Source: PRO6 sp049646625 (GTDB taxonomy: Bacteria > Pseudomonadota > Alphaproteobacteria > Rhizobiales > Xanthobacteraceae). Taken from it: a DNA stretch of 6,130 nt. A model generated the notes under the pieces. That model was not told the origin of the DNA. It saw only the letters and a program-made list of their open reading frames with translations, and did no database searches. The stretch spans positions 1 to 6,130 of the forward strand of contig JBARWE010000245.1 in NCBI GenBank assembly GCA_049646625.1, read 5' to 3'. Made by a program: the position numbers and the translations under genes. How positions within the stretch are numbered: position 1 is the first letter of the stretch; each line of letters begins with the position of its first letter. Positions 5,587-6,130 of this stretch are shown piece by piece.

Positions 5587-6130
5587 TCGACCCGCACCAG
5601 ATACAGCCCCTCCGGCGGCGCGACCGGTCCGCAGGCACAGCGCGCGCGCGCATCCAGCGCCGCGGCGAGATCGGCGGCGCTCCAGCGCCCCTCGCCGACC
5701 CACACCAGCGAGCCGACCATCGAGCGCACCTGGCTATGCAGGAACGAGCGCGCCGAGGTGACGATATCGATGCGATCGCCGTCACGCAGGACATCGAGTT
5801 GGTCGAGCGTCTTCTCGGGCGATTTCGCCTGACACTCGGTGTCGCGGAAGGTGGTGAAGTCGTGCTTGCCGATCAGCCGCTGCGCGGCTGCATGCATCGC
5901 CGCGGCATCGAGCTTCCTCGGCACCCGCCATGCGCGCCCGGCATCGAGCGCGAGATTGGCGCGGGTATTGACGATGCGATAGCGATAATGGCGGCCGATG
6001 GCCGAGAAGCGCGCCTCGAACGATTCCGGAACGACATCGACGGACTTTATGCCGATCGGCCACGGCCGGACATGCGCGTTGAGCGCATCGCGCAGCCGTC
6101 CGGCCGGAAAGTCGCGCTCCAGATCGAGAT
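5580..6130 (-). CDS. truA: tRNA pseudouridine synthase A (partial, N-terminus outside window)
   Basis: 182 residues are visible (first complete codon at 6128-6126), ending in the TruA C-terminus EGLYLVRVDY. TruA isomerises uridines 38-40 in the anticodon stem of tRNAs. Recognisable blocks are FEARFSAIGRHYRYRI, the HDFTTFR motif and RSFLHSQVRSMVGSLVWVG, the latter lining the active site. About 60 N-terminal residues are missing, including the catalytic aspartate of the RTDAGVHA-type motif, which lies past the right edge; this is a window truncation, since the frame stays open to the boundary. The gene converges on the nucleosidase gene and their ends overlap by seven bases, leaving no room for a separate terminator. 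Confidence 0.93.
   Translation of the reverse strand, partial: LDLERDFPAGRLRDALNAHVRPWPIGIKSVDVVPESFEARFSAIGRHYRYRIVNTRANLALDAGRAWRVPRKLDAAAMHAAAQRLIGKHDFTTFRDTECQAKSPEKTLDQLDVLRDGDRIDIVTSARSFLHSQVRSMVGSLVWVGEGRWSAADLAAALDARARCACGPVAPPEGLYLVRVDY

Overview
The window is GC-rich throughout except for one AT-richer divergent intergenic region, and its genes look alphaproteobacterial, most likely Hyphomicrobiales (Bradyrhizobium/Rhodopseudomonas-like). That placement is inferred from protein style, base composition and the dapE/truA content; no rRNA or other phylogenetic marker is present. There is no sign of a mobile element, CRISPR array, tRNA or phage gene. Almost all of the sequence is ordinary, densely packed chromosomal coding DNA.

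Left part, minus strand (1-1673): an envelope gene pair. The first gene encodes a 464-residue protein with an N-terminal membrane anchor, duplicated BON-like modules and a C-terminal OmpA-type peptidoglycan-binding domain. Two bases after its stop codon begins a small multi-pass membrane protein that runs off the left edge. The design recalls mycobacterial ArfA (OmpATb) and its small membrane-protein partners, but that parallel is by architecture only.

Divergent region (1674-1901): a candidate promoter faces each way, with AAACCG motifs scattered among them. On the plus side a possible 15-codon leader peptide ends in an ATGA overlap with the next gene.

Right part, plus strand (1902-5586): a polysaccharide deacetylase-family protein (NodB/CE4 fold), a perfect 10-bp hairpin, then a tight run of three genes. 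These are an RhlG-like short-chain dehydrogenase, dapE (succinyl-diaminopimelate desuccinylase, lysine/peptidoglycan precursor synthesis) and a short MTA/SAH-nucleosidase-like protein whose start overlaps the dapE stop as ATGA. At the right edge truA (tRNA pseudouridine synthase A), lacking its N-terminus at the window boundary, converges on the nucleosidase gene and the two coding regions overlap by 7 bases.

The gene products share an envelope theme (peptidoglycan-binding OmpA protein, carbohydrate deacetylase, diaminopimelate synthesis), but nothing shows that they form one system. I see no convincing new biological system. The items most worth checking are the anchored BON-OmpA protein with its small membrane partner, the possible coupled leader peptide, and the shortened nucleosidase.
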